From assembly GCF_009707515.1 (NCBI RefSeq), contig NZ_WLYI01000003.1, positions 1 through 64,000 of the forward strand: a DNA stretch of 64,000 bases. Direction: 5' to 3'. Positions 28,301 through 31,300 of the stretch are shown one piece after another (positions within the stretch are counted from its first letter, which is position 1; every line of letters starts with the position of its first letter). Origin of the DNA: Pseudomonas karstica (GTDB lineage Bacteria > Pseudomonadota > Gammaproteobacteria > Pseudomonadales > Pseudomonadaceae). Below the pieces are notes generated by a model. That model saw nothing but the letters and a program-made list of their open reading frames with translations, was not told where the DNA came from and made no database searches. The position numbers were made by a program, and so were the translations under genes.

Positions 28301-31300
28301 GCCGTCAACTGTTACTTGAGTTCAATGCCACCGACGCGGCTTACCCGCATGAACAGACAGTGCACAGCCTGTTCCAGGCCCAGGTACAGGCCCGGCCTGA
28401 CGCCATTGCCGTCGAACACGCAGGGCAGCAACTCACTTACGCAGAACTGGAGGCACGGGCTAACGATCTGGCGCATTACCTGCGCGAACAAGGCGTCACG
28501 CCACAGGCGCGGGTAGCGATTCTGCTGAGTCGCTCGTTCGATCTTGTCGTCAGCGAACTGGCGATTCTCAAATGCGCTGCCATCTATGTGCCGCTGGACC
28601 ACCATGCACCGCAGGATCGCCAGCGCTTCATGCTGGAGGACAGCGCGGCGACGCTGATCCTGACCACCCGCGACAGAGTCGTCCCGGATGGCGTGCTGCG
28701 GGTTGATCTGGATACGCTATCGCTGGCCCGTGATGAACGGCCGTCCTTAGACGTACCGCAAGCCAGCGATACCCCGGCCTACATCATGTACACCTCCGGT
28801 TCCACCGGCCAACCGAAGGGTGTGATCGTGCCGCACCTGGCCATCGCACGATTGGCGATTAACAACGGGTACGCGGATTTTGGCACGCAAGATCGCGTGG
28901 CCTTCGCATCGAACCCGGCTTTCGACGCCAGCACTATGGAAGTGTGGGGCGCTCTGCTGAATGGCGGCCGGGCAGTGATCATTGATCACGAAGCCTTGCT
29001 CAACCCGCCGCAATTGGCCCGGGAGCTGACACAAACCGGTGTGTCGGTGCTGTTCGTGACCACGGCGATGTTCAATCAGTATCAAGTGTTGATTCCGGAC
29101 GCACTGGCGGGGCTGCGCATCCTGTTGTGTGGTGGCGAGCGCGGTGATCCGGCCTCGTTCCGGCGCTTGTTGGCACATGCGCCGGCACTTCGCCTGGTGC
29201 ACTGCTATGGCCCTACCGAAACCACCACCTTCGCGACCACCCATGCAGTGACTGCTGTGGCAGAAGACGCGATGACTGTGCCTATCGGCCGGCCGATTTC
29301 AAACACCCGGATCTACATCCTCAATGCCGCGCAACAACCGGTACCGGTCGGTGTGACGGGTGAGCTTTATATCGGCGGCGCGGGCGTAGCCCTGGGTTAT
29401 TTGAATCGTGCGGACTTGACCGAAGAACGCTTTATCGTCGACCCGTTCGACGAACGAGCGGCGGCGCGGCTGTACCGCACCGGCGACCTTGGGCGCTGGT
29501 TGCCGGATGGCACTATCGAGTACCTCGATCGCAATGACGGTCAGGTGAAAATCCGTGGTTTCCGGATCGAGCTGGGTGAGATCGAGGCCCGGTTGCATCA
29601 GTGCCACGGGATTCGCGAAGCCTTGGTTGTGGCGCGTGAAGACAACCCAGGCGACAAGCGTCTGGTGGCGTACTACACGGTGCAGGCAACCGGTGAGACA
29701 CCGGACGTCGAGACCCTGCGCTTGCAACTGCACTCGCTGCTGCCGGAGTACATGGTGCCGGCAGCGTATGTAAGGTTGGAGGCATTGCCGCTGACGCTGA
29801 ACGGTAAAGTCGACGTCAGTGCGTTGCCGGCACCGGAAATGGGGGCCTATGCGAGCCGCGACTATGAAGCGCCGATAGGTGCATTGGAAACTACTTTGGC
29901 CGGCCTGTGGGCCGACGTGCTGAAGCTGGAACGGGTTGATCGCCATGATAATTTCTTTGAAATAGGTGGGCATTCGTTGCTGGCGGTCCGGCTGGTAGGT
30001 CTGCTGGCGCAGGCTGGCCTGAACCTTTCCCTGGCCGAGTTGTTCCAGCATGAAAGCGTCGCGGCGATGGCGTCGATGCTGCAAGCCCGCAGCCCGGATA
30101 TCGAGGTTCAGGGTACGGTGGTGCCAGTGCGCAAGGCTGGCACGCAAAACCCGCTGTTCCTGGTGCACGAATTCAGTGGTCTCGATGTCTACTTCCCGGC
30201 GTTGGGCAAGCACATTGATCCGGATATCCCGGTTTACGGTTTGCCGGCCATTGCCTGGGGCGAGGAACAGTTGCAAACCATGGAATGCCTGGCCACCCGG
30301 CTCTTGGGTATCCTGCGTTCGGTCCAGCCCCAAGGCCCGTACCGATTGGCCGGTTGGTCGTTTGGCGGTGTGCTGGCCTATGAAATTGCCACGCAGCTCA
30401 TGGGGCTGGACGAGGAGGTCGAGTTCCTCGGCCTGATTGACAGTTACTTGCCTCGGCTGGTGGATCAGGGCCGGGAGCGCTGGGCCCCGGGCGAAGCCCA
30501 CAAGCTTCATCTGCTGGACCGTTGCGAAGTCTTTTGGAAAGCCCAGGCACCCGATCAAACGAACGTTGTGTCGATCCTCGACAACCTCGCCCGATTGCAG
30601 GCGCAGTTGGACAGCTTCGACTTTGAAGGCCTGGTGCAGCAATGCCGTGACGATGATGTGCTGCACCCCGAGCTGGCGGCCTACAGCGCGGCCCAGCTCT
30701 GGTACTACCTTGATCGCGAGGTTGCACATGGTCATGCACTGGCCCATTACACGGTGTATCCGATCTCCACACCAGTGCATTTGCTTATCGCCGAGACGCG
30801 TAAGGACGATGCGCCCGAGCATTGCGGTTATCTGGGTTGGGATGCCGTCCTGCCGACATCACAGTTGCACTGTGTGAGCGTGCCGGGCGACCACCAGACG
30901 ATGATGCAAGTACCGCATATTCAGGTGCTGGGCCAAACCATCAGCGAAATACTGCATGCCGTTGTTGCACGTCCGGTGGCCTCGCCAGCCCAAGCCTGCT
31001 ACCAACCGCTGTTGACCATTCAGGGCGGGCGCACCGGGCAGACGCCAATCTTCTGTGTTCCGGGGGCGGGAGACAGCGTGACTGGGTTTATCGGACTGAC
31101 CGATGCGTTTGGCCCGGATTGGCCGATCCATGGACTGCAACACCGTGGACTGGACGGTAGCGCTGTGCCTTACAGCCTTGTGGAAACGGCGGCCGAGGCC
31201 TATCTCGAAGCTATCGACAGTGTGTACCCCGAAGGTCCGGTGCACTTGCTTGGACATTCCTTCGGTGGCTGGATTGTGTTTGAGATGGCCGCGCGTTTGC